Positions 54,140 through 62,602 of a stretch of DNA of 64,000 bases are shown in pieces (the stretch's first letter is position 1; every line of letters begins with the position of its first letter). Where the stretch lies: the NCBI GenBank assembly GCA_938005745.1, contig CALLMM010000007.1, forward strand, positions 1-64,000. The letters run 5' to 3'. The position numbers were made by a program, and so were the translations under genes. The notes under the pieces are model-generated. The model searched no databases. It worked only from the letters and a program-made list of their open reading frames with translations, and had not been told where the DNA came from. Source of the stretch: an uncultured Chthonomonadales bacterium. GTDB lineage: Bacteria; Armatimonadota; Chthonomonadetes; Chthonomonadales; CAJBBX01.

Positions 54140-55015
54140 CTATCCCGCCTGCCGGGCGCGTTCCAGAGCGCGCTCCAGAGCGCGGCGGGTCAGCACCCCC
54201 ACCAGATGCTTGCGGTGTTCGATCGTGCCTCGAATGTCGTTGATCGGTCGTGAGGCGTCGCGCGCGATCTGCGCCGCCCGTCGAAAACTCTCCTCCGTCG
54301 GTGCGCTTCCTGCCAGAGAGTCGCCCGCCTCCGGCACAAAGAGCGGCGTCGGAGCGACGGCGGCAAGCGCGATCCGCGCCCCGGAGATCGTTCCCTGCTC
54401 GTCCAGTGTCAGGCTCACCCCGACGCCGACCTCCGCGATGTCCATCTCGTTGCGCGGAATAAACCGCAGATAGGCGGCTCCGGAACGTGGAGGCGGGGTC
54501 GGCAGATGCAGCGAGAGCAGAAGCTCATCTTCCCCCAGCACCGTGCGCCCGGGCGCGGTGCAGAAACGCTCGACGGGAACCTCTCTCTCCCCCTTCGGAC
54601 CGACGATGAGCGCCGTCGCTCGATAGGCGATCAGCGCGGGAACGGAATCGGCGGCGGGGCTGGCGTTACAGAGATTGCCTCCGACAGAGGCGCGACCCTG
54701 AATCGCCATACCGCCGATGATGGAGACGGCGTCCGCCAGTCCCGGATACCGCCGGCTGATCTGCGGATCCTCATAGATCCGGCAGCAGGGAACGGCGGCG
54801 CCGATGGTCAGCCCGTCCGCGGGATCAAAGGCGAGATGCATCAGTTCGGGGATGCGCTTTCCATCCACGATCACATCCACACTTCGCGCCCCCGTTCCCG
54901 CCTGAACAATCAGGTCGGTTCCTCCCGCCAGAATTCGCGCCTTCGCGCCGTACTCCTGCAGGATTTCCAGCGCATCCTGAAGCGTTCTCGGAGCGGCATA
55001 CTGTATCGCGTGCAT
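54140..55015 (-). CDS. FAD-binding subunit of the molybdenum hydroxylase
   Basis: A 291-residue FAD-binding protein: AILQEYGAKARILAGGTDLI-like motif (AGGTDL, near 30-40), GGMAIQGRASVGGNLCNASP and ADSVPALIAYRATALIVGPK are typical of CoxM/XdhB subunits. It transfers electrons from the iron-sulfur protein to its acceptor. First gene of the operon on the minus strand; the RNB gene intervenes before the 2Fe-2S gene. Confidence 0.92.
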   Translation of the reverse strand: MHAIQYAAPRTLQDALEILQEYGAKARILAGGTDLIVQAGTGARSVDVIVDGKRIPELMHLAFDPADGLTIGAAVPCCRIYEDPQISRRYPGLADAVSIIGGMAIQGRASVGGNLCNASPAADSVPALIAYRATALIVGPKGEREVPVERFCTAPGRTVLGEDELLLSLHLPTPPPRSGAAYLRFIPRNEMDIAEVGVGVSLTLDEQGTISGARIALAAVAPTPLFVPEAGDSLAGSAPTEESFRRAAQIARDASRPINDIRGTIEHRKHLVGVLTRRALERALERARQAG

Positions 55016-55043
55016 GCGTTACCTCATTACCCGGTGAGTTCGA

Positions 55044-56130
55044 TCAGATCGTCTGAATCAGCTCCAGCATTTTACGATCCAGCTTATGACCGCGAAACGT
55101 CTCATACTGAACATCCTCGCGCTGGCTGTCGAGTGGTCCGAAGGGTCCGCGCAGGTTCCACATCGCCCATCCCCAGCCCGCCTCTTTCCAGAGGGTGAGC
55201 TGATCGGTCATCCATGCCAGCACAGCGGGATGCGGCGTATGCCGGTACGCGCCCCACTCTCCCACATGAACGCCCACCCCAAGCTTCTCCAGCGCCTTCC
55301 AGGGCTCTATCTGAACCCGGCGCAGTCTCTCCTTATCCCAGCCGCCCTCCTCCTGAAGGGGCCAAGTCGGAACCTCCCACTTATCGGAGCCGGCGATCCA
55401 GGAGGCGCGGAAGTGGCTGATCTGCATCGGCGCATAGCCGCGCGTGCTCTGCGCGATCTTCAGCGGAGCCAGTTCCGGCACCGGCTGATTGCCCCATCGT
55501 ACTCCGTCGGCGATCACCAGCCGATCCAGGTCGGCGGCGCGGATCGCCTCGCCCGTCGCGGATACCACCTTCACATAGGGTTCTACTGCCATCATTCCCG
55601 GCTCGTTCAGTAGGTTGAAGCTGAGTTCGGAGGAGGGTATCCCCTTAAACCGTTTTGCGAACGCCTCCCAGTGATAGACAAATCGCCTCTGCGCCTCCGG
55701 ATCGGTCCAGAGATCAAGAGGCTCCTGCAGGGGGGTTGACGCAGTAACCCGGTCCACGATGGAAGTTGATATTGACATGAATGCCCCGTTCGCGTCCATA
55801 CCGCACAGCGTCGTCAATCTCCTGGAGAGTCTTTTCGACCAGGCGATAGGGATCGTCCGGGTCCGTCCAGGTGCGATAGTCCATCGGCAGACGAACGAAA
55901 TCGAACCCCCATTCACGTACGATATCAAAGTCCGTCTCGACAAACGGCGCGTTGTGCTGAAGCGTAAACTTCTCCAGCAGAGTGAACCCGCGCCATCGCG
56001 GCAGCTTGCGGTAGTCCACGCGCTTATTCCTGTTCTGCGAGGCGTCTGAAGCGGGCGCGGCAAGGACGGAGAGCGCGCCGCCCGGCATCAGTCGCATCCA
56101 CTCTCTAGGTGATAACCTCTTTTTCGCCAC
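55044..56130 (-). pseudogene. Glycoside hydrolase family 5-like protein, frameshifted
   Basis: Two overlapping frames together make one cellulase-type GH5 protein of about 360 residues. Frame A (from 56130) gives the N-terminal part: RGFTLLEKFTLQHNAPFVET, FDIVREWGFDFVRLPMDYRT and GIHVNINFHRGPGYCVNPP. Frame B gives QEPLDLWTDPEAQRRFVYHW, the acid/base Glu in SFNLLNEPGM, and the nucleophile Glu in VGEWGAYRH. The shift is at a run of six C (coding strand) near 55735-55740; one base fewer restores the frame. This may be a sequencing error or a recent mutation. No signal peptide obvious. Confidence 0.8.
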
Positions 56131-56256
56131 AGCCGCGCTGAAAACCTCCCTGTGAGGTAACCCTGCCGTTTAGAGAGACAAAAAGGATATTTCCTCCGAT
56201 TTAACGTATAATGCAGTAGAGTATGTTTTTAATCACACAGGCGGGATATTTCACGC

Positions 56257-57396
56257 ATGAGTAAAAAGCTGCCCCTCGAGGCGGTACGTTTTCGGGACTA
56301 TGCGGCGCAGGTGATTGAGGAGCGTCTGGAAAAGATGCTCTCTCACGTAGAAGGCGTGCGTCTGGCGGAAGATATTGAAGCAGTGCACGATATGCGCGTC
56401 GCCTCGCGTCGGCTGCGCGCCGCGCTCTCCATCTTTGCATCCGCCTTCCCCGCGCAGGAGTTTTCGCGCTTTGAACGCGAGGTGAAGATGGTGACCCGCG
56501 CACTGGGAAGCGCGCGCGATCTGGATGTGATGATCGAGACCCTGCAGGCACTGGATATGCTATTGCCGGAGCATCAGCGCGCCGGCATGGAGGCGTTCAT
56601 CGCCGACAAAGTCGCTGAAAGAGCCGCCCTGCAGAAAGATGTTCAGAATGCGCTGGATCATCTAGAAAAGTGCGATCTGCGCGCCAGGTTCGCGGAGATG
56701 AAGGCAAAGATGCGCGAGGCGCAGGACAGCGGCGAGACGCCTGCAGAAGCAGAGGAGCCGGCGGAGATCGCTCAGGACAGGTCTGCGGTAGCTTCCGAGA
56801 AGGGTAGAAAAGGAGCAGCCATGGCGCAAACGCTCATGCCCGGCATCCATCCCGACAACTCCATCACCGAAAATGCCGCCGTCATCATCCCATGGCGCAT
56901 TCAGGAGCTGCTGGAATGGGAGAAGTATATCAGCGATCCCGCCCGCGTCTATGAACTTCATCAGATGCGTATTGCCGCCAAAAGGCTGCGCTACACGCTG
57001 GAGATCTTTGCGCCCTTTTACGGACGCGATTTCGCGCAGGCGATTGACCGAATCAAAGGCTTTCAGGAACAACTGGGCAGCATTCACGACGCAGATGTGC
57101 TGGTGCCGCAGCTCGGTCGCAACCTGAAAGAGAGCCTGCAGGTCTCCTCCAAACGCGCCGAAAAACTGGGAGTCTACACCTCCGATTTCCAGGCGGCAGC
57201 CGGACTGATCAGCCTCTGCCTGAAATTAACGGAGGATCGGGAGAACACCCATCGCCGGTTTCTGGCAGACTGGCACACCGCGCGCGCAGAAAAGTTCTTT
57301 GAAGCGCTGATGGATCTGGTCAGTCAGCAGGCACAGAAGCTGAAAATCGGCACAGATCAGGGGAGCAAGAGGGATGGAGAGAGACAGATACAATGA
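56257..57396 (+). CDS. CHAD-domain protein
   Basis: A 379-residue helical protein with two CHAD repeats: residues about 5-150 (VHDMRVASRRLRAALSIFAS, RALGSARDLDVMIETLQALD) and about 225-340 (LHQMRIAAKRLRYTLEIFAP, GFQEQLGSIHDADVLVPQL). Conserved His and Arg/Lys residues form a basic pocket; CHAD domains bind inorganic polyphosphate. A Glu/Ala-rich linker joins the halves. The stop overlaps the next gene by 23 nt. Confidence 0.92.
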   Translation: MSKKLPLEAVRFRDYAAQVIEERLEKMLSHVEGVRLAEDIEAVHDMRVASRRLRAALSIFASAFPAQEFSRFEREVKMVTRALGSARDLDVMIETLQALDMLLPEHQRAGMEAFIADKVAERAALQKDVQNALDHLEKCDLRARFAEMKAKMREAQDSGETPAEAEEPAEIAQDRSAVASEKGRKGAAMAQTLMPGIHPDNSITENAAVIIPWRIQELLEWEKYISDPARVYELHQMRIAAKRLRYTLEIFAPFYGRDFAQAIDRIKGFQEQLGSIHDADVLVPQLGRNLKESLQVSSKRAEKLGVYTSDFQAAAGLISLCLKLTEDRENTHRRFLADWHTARAEKFFEALMDLVSQQAQKLKIGTDQGSKRDGERQIQ

Positions 57397-58063
57397 CAAT
57401 CATGCCGTTCCCGATGTGAGCGATATGCTGGAGAATATCCCCGGCATCGGGATCATTCGCCTGCGCGCCCTGAAGAAAGCCGGTTGGCACAGCATCTCCG
57501 CGCTCCGAAAGGCGACCCTTGAAGACCTGCTGGCGGTTCCCGGTCTCACTCCGATAAAAGCGCAGCAGATCCTCGACTATGTGCAGAGCCTCTCCGCTGA
57601 CGCCCCGACAACAGACACTCCGCGCGATGAACGGGCTGCAAAAAGCGATGCTTCTGTGCACGCTGCCTCCTCTGTTCCAGAACCGTCGCCGCGAGCCGGA
57701 AAAGCCGATGAACGTCCTCTGGAGCCGGAGGGTCATGATATGAATCCGGTGGAGGCGGCGCAGGCTTTCCTCCAGAGGATCGCCCGATCCGCCAGCCTCC
57801 TGTTGAGCCATGCGCCGACCAACGATCCAGATGGCAAGCTGGCAAAACAGTTGAGCCGATGGATTGGAGCCTGTGAGGAGATACAGTGCGCAGCGGACCT
57901 GTCCGAAAAGAAGGCGAAAAGGGCGCTGGCGAGCCTGGAGAGGGTATGCGTGCTGCTGGAGAAGGCGACCGAGCGCGACAGCCTGGGGAATAAGCGCGTC
58001 AGCCAGTTGACGGAGGAGCTGCGTGAACAGCGGCGCGAGTTGAAGAAGCTCGGACTGGCTTGA
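57374..58063 (+). CDS. Helix-hairpin-helix protein
   Basis: A 229-residue protein. Residues about 15-75 hold tandem HhH motifs (MLENIPGIGIIRLRALKKAG; LLAVPGLTPIKAQQILDYVQ), a non-specific DNA-binding unit. A disordered Pro/Ala-rich stretch and a coiled C-terminal segment (LTEELREQRRELKKLGLA) follow. No nuclease domain. It overlaps the CHAD gene by 23 nt and precedes the DUF2007 gene by 21 nt. Confidence 0.75.
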   Translation: MERDRYNDNHAVPDVSDMLENIPGIGIIRLRALKKAGWHSISALRKATLEDLLAVPGLTPIKAQQILDYVQSLSADAPTTDTPRDERAAKSDASVHAASSVPEPSPRAGKADERPLEPEGHDMNPVEAAQAFLQRIARSASLLLSHAPTNDPDGKLAKQLSRWIGACEEIQCAADLSEKKAKRALASLERVCVLLEKATERDSLGNKRVSQLTEELREQRRELKKLGLA

Positions 58064-58084
58064 ACAGTATTCAAGGAGAAGGAG

Positions 58085-58486
58085 ATGCCCTGGTGTCCGG
58101 AGTGCCGTACCGAATATGAAGCCGGGATCACCCGGTGTTCGGATTGTGATGTTGACCTGGTTGAACAGCTTCCGGAGGAGACAGTCGGAGAGCCTCCCGT
58201 CATTGTCTACACCGCCAATACGCACAGCGAGGCGATGGTCGTCGCCGCGACCCTGCGCAGCGAGGGGATTCCCACCTATCTGGACTCGCCGGGACCGGTT
58301 CTGCCGATGGCGGATAACCCGGTAGAGGAGAATAACCCGGAGCTGTCTGTGATGGTTCCGGCGAACATGGTGACCAGGGCGGAGCAGATAATCCGATCAC
58401 AGCCCTTCACCGAAGAGGAGCTTACCGAGGCGCAGGAGCGTTATGAGGGAAGTCCTCCTTCTGAAAGCGATCCCTCTGCGCAGTAA
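58085..58486 (+). CDS. Zinc-ribbon plus DUF2007-like protein
   Basis: A 133-residue protein. The N-terminal zinc ribbon (MPWCPECRTEYEAGITRCSD) has two CxxC pairs. The middle (VIVYTANTHSEAMVVAATLR) followed by GIPTYLDSPGP resembles the DUF2007 signal-like fold, ending in an acidic tail. Third gene of CHAD-HhH-this. Its last 65 bases overlap the convergent peptidase gene. Function unknown. Confidence 0.8.
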   Translation: MPWCPECRTEYEAGITRCSDCDVDLVEQLPEETVGEPPVIVYTANTHSEAMVVAATLRSEGIPTYLDSPGPVLPMADNPVEENNPELSVMVPANMVTRAEQIIRSQPFTEEELTEAQERYEGSPPSESDPSAQ

Positions 58487-59087
58487 GCATCCACTGCAAA
58501 ACGAATCGCGTCGTCTCCACCTGCTGATGAAAGGGAACGATCGGGTGATCCCCTGATCCAGATACTGTGCGCTCATCGGCGGGAAGGTGCAGAAAGAGAC
58601 ACTCTGTCGTCATCCGCATGTTCGCTATCGCCTGCAGCGCATGATAGTAGGCAAAATTGCACAGGTAGCTGCCCGGGCTGTCGCTGATGCACGCCGCGAT
58701 CCCTCTCTCTCTCAGAGCGTCTCTCAGCGGAGCAAGCACCAGCCCGGTCAAATAGAAGTCCGCCCCCGCAAGGTCTATCACCGATGTCTTCCAGCGTCTG
58801 CCCTCACAGTCGGAGGCGCAGGGATCGGCACGGTTATGCCCCATCTGCTCCAGCCTGAAGCGGCTCTCGCCCACCGCCACCCCGAGCATCAGAACAACGT
58901 CTGGAGAGTATTCTGCCAGGAGAGCAGGAAACGCCCCGCGGACATGATGATAGGAGACCGGAAAGACCTCTGTAATCAGTTGGCATCTCTCGATGGGGGT
59001 CTGATTCAGCGCCTCTACAATCCGCTGCGAAGGGTTGTCGGTTACTGTCCCGAACGGACCGAAACCGGTTAAGAGCGCTCTCTTCAT
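58422..59087 (-). CDS. pcp: Pyroglutamyl-peptidase I
   Basis: A 221-residue cysteine peptidase that removes N-terminal pyroglutamate. It opens MKRALLTGFGPFGTVTDNPS. The catalytic residues are visible: Glu in VGESRFRLEQM, Cys in SPGSYLCNFAYYHAL and His in LFLHLPADE. The start at 59087 is chosen for the conserved opening; a longer frame to 59168 lies within the repeat. Its 3' end overlaps the DUF2007-like gene, which is convergent. Confidence 0.88.
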   Translation of the reverse strand: MKRALLTGFGPFGTVTDNPSQRIVEALNQTPIERCQLITEVFPVSYHHVRGAFPALLAEYSPDVVLMLGVAVGESRFRLEQMGHNRADPCASDCEGRRWKTSVIDLAGADFYLTGLVLAPLRDALRERGIAACISDSPGSYLCNFAYYHALQAIANMRMTTECLFLHLPADERTVSGSGDHPIVPFHQQVETTRFVLQWMLTAQRDRFQKEDFPHNAPAPR

Positions 59088-59124
59088 AGGGTTTATCTCT
59101 TCTTCAGTCAATGTTAGGTGGAAG

Positions 59125-59208
59125 ACTGCCTGGCTTCGCTCGCCATGACAGACTGAGAGCGTCTTCATCTGTCATGGCGTGGGACGCGCAGCCGACCGAA
59201 GCAATCTC
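59125..59208 (-). repeat. Dispersed inverted repeat, copy 2
   Basis: On the minus strand it starts GAGATTGCTTCGGTCGGCT, identical to the first 19 bases of the copy at 37133. Similarity continues with several differences (GCATGACAG/ATGACAG blocks). It lies between pcp and the SPL-like gene. Confidence 0.75.
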
Positions 59209-59263
59209 AAAGCGATCCGGGAATAAAATATATATATCTGTATCCCAGAATGATCCATTTTGT

Positions 59264-59292
59264 TTGACATCTGTATCACAATATACTATCAT
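59264..59292 (+). promoter_or_regulatory. Sigma-70 promoter of a leaderless transcript
   Basis: TTGACA (59264-59269) and TATCAT (59287-59292) are 17 nt apart. The ATG of the radical SAM gene is at 59299, six nt after the -10 box, that is, at the expected transcript start. Confidence 0.8.
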
Positions 59293-59298
59293 ACAGCT

Positions 59299-60108
59299 AT
59301 GCGTAATCTGCACATCACCGAAACGTTCTGCAAAACGATCCTGAACCGCTCAAAGGTCGGCGCTTCTGACTACACGTTGAACGCCTATCAGGGCTGCGCC
59401 TTCGGATGTGCCTACTGCTACGTGCCCGTGATACGAGGCTTTCGCGGAGTAGCCGATCCAGCTCCCTGGGGCGGGTGGGTTCAGGTGAAGGTCAACGCTC
59501 CCGATGTCCTTCGGCGGCAGATGCTCTCCGCTCCATCAGATGCAAAGATACTCATCGGAACCGCAGCGGATTCATGGCAGCCGCTGGAGAAGCAGTACCA
59601 AATTTCCCGGCGCTTACTGGAAGAGCTTGCCCTCTACCCCAATCCGGTCAGCATCCTGACCCGCTCCCCGCTGCTGCTGCGCGATATGGACATACTTCTG
59701 CGGATGCCCTCGCTCACCGTTGGCGTTTCGATCCCGACCTTTGACGATACGGCGCGCCGTATCTTTGAGCCGTATGCGCCTGCTATCCCCGGTCGCGTCC
59801 ATCTGGTGCGCAGACTCGCAGAGGCGGGGCTGAAGCCGCGTCTGTTCTGGTGTCCGATCCTCTATGGCGTATCCGACACGCCGGAGGCAGTACGGGACTA
59901 CTTTGAACACGCCGCGCAGTCAGGAGTGGAGCGGATCGTCTGCGACCGCATGAACTATGCGCGTATTCTGGCGAAGCCGCACATGCGCCTGCTGGCGGAG
60001 TATCGCCGCCAGAGACCGGGATCGAGGGCGGCTTCCCTGTCCGCCGAAGCGCTGTCTGCCGAGATCGCCCGCTGGTCCTCCCATTACGGCATTGAGTGCC
60101 GGCTCTAG
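59299..60108 (+). CDS. Radical SAM protein, SPL (spore photoproduct lyase)-like
   Basis: A 269-residue radical SAM enzyme with the cluster motif CAFGCAYCYVPVIRGFRGVA (Cys-x3-Cys-x2-Cys) near residues 40-60 and TLNAYQGC in front. The layout matches the SplB-like group of short radical SAM proteins, whose functions are largely unknown apart from photoproduct repair. The start MRNLHITETFCKTILNRSKV at 59299 is chosen; a longer frame from 59260 would lie upstream of the predicted transcript start. Leaderless translation is likely. Confidence 0.85.
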   Translation: MRNLHITETFCKTILNRSKVGASDYTLNAYQGCAFGCAYCYVPVIRGFRGVADPAPWGGWVQVKVNAPDVLRRQMLSAPSDAKILIGTAADSWQPLEKQYQISRRLLEELALYPNPVSILTRSPLLLRDMDILLRMPSLTVGVSIPTFDDTARRIFEPYAPAIPGRVHLVRRLAEAGLKPRLFWCPILYGVSDTPEAVRDYFEHAAQSGVERIVCDRMNYARILAKPHMRLLAEYRRQRPGSRAASLSAEALSAEIARWSSHYGIECRL

Positions 60109-60113
60109 ACGGT

Positions 60114-61709
60114 TCAGATCGCCCTGTCTGTCCACTCCCCGTTGACCATCCTGCGAATCTTCAAGGGGTTCGCGTTCTGAAGCGCGGGGGGCAGCAGCAG
60201 GTCAGGGGCGTTCTGCCAGGCAACCGGTCGCGTGAATCGGCGGATCGCCAGAGCGCCGACGGAGGTGGTCTGAGGCGCGGTGGTTGCGGGATAGGGACCG
60301 CCGTGCACCATCGCATGACAGACCTCCACTCCGGTCGGGTAGCCGTTAAAGATCAGACGCCCTACCCGGGCGGAGAGGATCTCAGCGAATTCCGACGCCG
60401 TCTGTAACTCTGCAGCTCCCATATGGATGGTTCCCGTCAGCTGTCCCTCCAGCGTCTCAACGCACGCGCGCATCTCCTTTAGACTGTCGCACCGGATCAG
60501 CAGGGCGGAGGGACCGAACGCCTCCTCCCGCAGCTCAGGATGCTCTCGCCACAGTCGCGCCGACACCTGATAGAGAGAGGGGGTGAAGTCGGCGAACCCG
60601 GAGGCGTCGCCGGCATATAGAATCTCGATCCCGGGCGCGGAGCGTATACGCCCGCAGGCTTCCCTGTATCCGATCGCCACCGAGGCGTTCAGCAGGGTTG
60701 TCGCGCCTGTCGTTGCAATCCTCTCCGTCAACCGAGCTTTAAATCTCTCGCCCGGTTCCCCCGCCACATAGAACGCCAGTCCCGGTTTCGTGCAGAACTG
60801 ACCGCCTCCCATCGTCACCGACTGCGCCAGTCCATCCGCGATCGCTTCGCCCCGCTCCTCCATCGCTCCCGGCAGTATAATCAGTGGGTTTACGCTGCCC
60901 ATCTCGGCAAAGACCGGAATAGGTCGCGGTCGCTGTGCGGCGAGATCAAAGATGGCGCGTCCGGCACGCAGAGAGCCGGTAAAGCCGACCGCCTCCGCTG
61001 CGGGGTGCTTTACCAGCGCAGCGCCGATCTCCGGTCCGGCATCGTGCAGCAGGCTGAACATCCCGATCGGCAGCCCGGTCTCCCGCAGCGCCTGCAGCGC
61101 CGCCGCAGCAAACATCTCATCCGTTCCCGGATGCGCCGGATGCGCTTTGACGATCACCGGGTTGCCTGCCGCCAGCGCGGAGGCGGTATCTCCTCCACAG
61201 GCGCCGAATGCGAACGGGAAGTTACTGGCATCGAAGACCACCACCGGACCGATTGGCATATGCATGCGTCGCACATCCGGCTTCGGGAGGGGCGTTCTCT
61301 CCGGGTCGGCGGTATCTATGACCGCCTCCACCCACGAGCCTTCGCGCACCAGTTCCGCGAACATCCGCAGCTGATTGCAGGTGCGCGCGCGCTCTGATAG
61401 AAGCCGCGCCTCCGGCAGTCCGCTCTCCTGCTGCGCCCGGGCGATCAGGGGATGATCGAGCGCGAGGATACTCTCCGCCAGAGCCTCCAGCAGCCGGGCG
61501 CGACCCTCCGGCGGCAGGCTGCGGGTCTGCCGGAACGCCTCCGTCGCCTCATGAAACGCCCACTCCACCTCTGCCATGCCCGCCTGATAGAAGAAAGGCT
61601 CCAGCGGAACGCCGGTCGCCGGATCAACGGCGCGAACTCCCGCGCCGGCGGAGGCGACCCACTCTCCAGCAATAAGATGCCTGCCGGTCAAGGTATGTGC
61701 TAGACTCAT
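60114..61709 (-). CDS. Aldehyde dehydrogenase (2-oxoglutarate semialdehyde type)
   Basis: A 531-residue NADP-linked aldehyde dehydrogenase. Opens LTGRHLIAGEWVASAGAGVR; catalytic Glu in PVFAEMGSVNPLIILPGA and catalytic Cys in MGGGQFCTKPGLAFYV are present. This length and motif style fit alpha-ketoglutarate-semialdehyde dehydrogenase, the last step of oxidative pentose pathways. The start at 61709 has AAGGAG upstream. It is 7 nt downstream of the FAH-family gene, its likely pathway partner. Confidence 0.88.
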   Translation of the reverse strand: MSLAHTLTGRHLIAGEWVASAGAGVRAVDPATGVPLEPFFYQAGMAEVEWAFHEATEAFRQTRSLPPEGRARLLEALAESILALDHPLIARAQQESGLPEARLLSERARTCNQLRMFAELVREGSWVEAVIDTADPERTPLPKPDVRRMHMPIGPVVVFDASNFPFAFGACGGDTASALAAGNPVIVKAHPAHPGTDEMFAAAALQALRETGLPIGMFSLLHDAGPEIGAALVKHPAAEAVGFTGSLRAGRAIFDLAAQRPRPIPVFAEMGSVNPLIILPGAMEERGEAIADGLAQSVTMGGGQFCTKPGLAFYVAGEPGERFKARLTERIATTGATTLLNASVAIGYREACGRIRSAPGIEILYAGDASGFADFTPSLYQVSARLWREHPELREEAFGPSALLIRCDSLKEMRACVETLEGQLTGTIHMGAAELQTASEFAEILSARVGRLIFNGYPTGVEVCHAMVHGGPYPATTAPQTTSVGALAIRRFTRPVAWQNAPDLLLPPALQNANPLKIRRMVNGEWTDRAI

Positions 61710-61716
61710 GCCCCGT

Positions 61717-62583
61717 CTACTCCTTACTCTGCGCCACCCGGTTTCGGAGAACGCCGATGCCGCTGATCTCGATCTCGATCTCGTCCCCGCCCTGGAGCGT
61801 GAACTCATCCGGCGGTATAATCCCCGTGCCGGTTAAAAGGAACACCCCGCGGGGGAACCGATTCTCACGAAACAGCCATCTCGCCAGATCCGCCACAGTT
61901 CGGCGCATTCTGGCGGTACTGGTCTGCCCGGCGAAGACAGGCTCGCCGCCTCGGCGGATCCTCAGTTCAATGGTCAGGCTGTTTTCTACGATTCTCTCCG
62001 CAGGAACCACTGACGGTCCGAGCGCGCAGGAGCCGATATAGACCTTCGCCTGCGGGAGGTAGAGCGGGTTCTCCCCCTCGATTTCCCGCGAAGACATGTC
62101 GTTGCCGATGGCGTATCCCAGAAGAGCGCCGTTCGCCGAGATCAACGCCGCCAGTTCCGGCTCTGGCACATTCCAGTGCGAGTCGGCGCGAATACGCACT
62201 TCGGCATCCGGTCCAACGGTACGATTCGGCGTCGCTTTGAAGAAAAGCTCCGGTCTCTGCGCCGTGTAGACCTTTGCATAGAAGTCCCCGCCCCCCGCCG
62301 ATTCGCTCATGCGCGCCAGTTTGCTGCTCTCATAGGTTACGCCCGCCGCCCAGACCTCCATACCCTCGCAGACAGGAGCGCACAGCGTGACGCTGCGGAC
62401 CGGGATAGGTTCCGTGCGAAAAGCCGCCAGAGACAGCCCGGAGAGCGTCTGCTCCCCCTTCCCGCGAAGAACCGCGCTCACGTCCTCATCCGGCAGCGGA
62501 TAGACGGTCTCCTCCTCCAGCCATCCCCAGCGTTCCCGGACACCCCCCTGAGAGGATCGGTGAGAAAATCGGCAGAGAGACAT
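61717..62583 (-). CDS. Fumarylacetoacetate hydrolase-family dehydratase
   Basis: A 288-residue FAH-fold enzyme: EVWAAGVTYESSKLARMSES, FFKATPNRTVGPDAEVRIRA, with metal ligands in WNVPEPELAALI and YAIGNDMSSREIEGENPLYL. Relatives dehydrate 2-keto-3-deoxy-pentonates to 2-oxoglutarate semialdehyde, which the next gene would oxidise, giving the end of a Weimberg-type route from xylose or arabinose. GGAGGAGG precedes the ATG. Exact sugar acid unknown. Confidence 0.82.
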   Translation of the reverse strand: MSLCRFSHRSSQGGVRERWGWLEEETVYPLPDEDVSAVLRGKGEQTLSGLSLAAFRTEPIPVRSVTLCAPVCEGMEVWAAGVTYESSKLARMSESAGGGDFYAKVYTAQRPELFFKATPNRTVGPDAEVRIRADSHWNVPEPELAALISANGALLGYAIGNDMSSREIEGENPLYLPQAKVYIGSCALGPSVVPAERIVENSLTIELRIRRGGEPVFAGQTSTARMRRTVADLARWLFRENRFPRGVFLLTGTGIIPPDEFTLQGGDEIEIEISGIGVLRNRVAQSKE

Positions 62584-62602
62584 CGCTCCTCCTCCTTACC
62601 GT

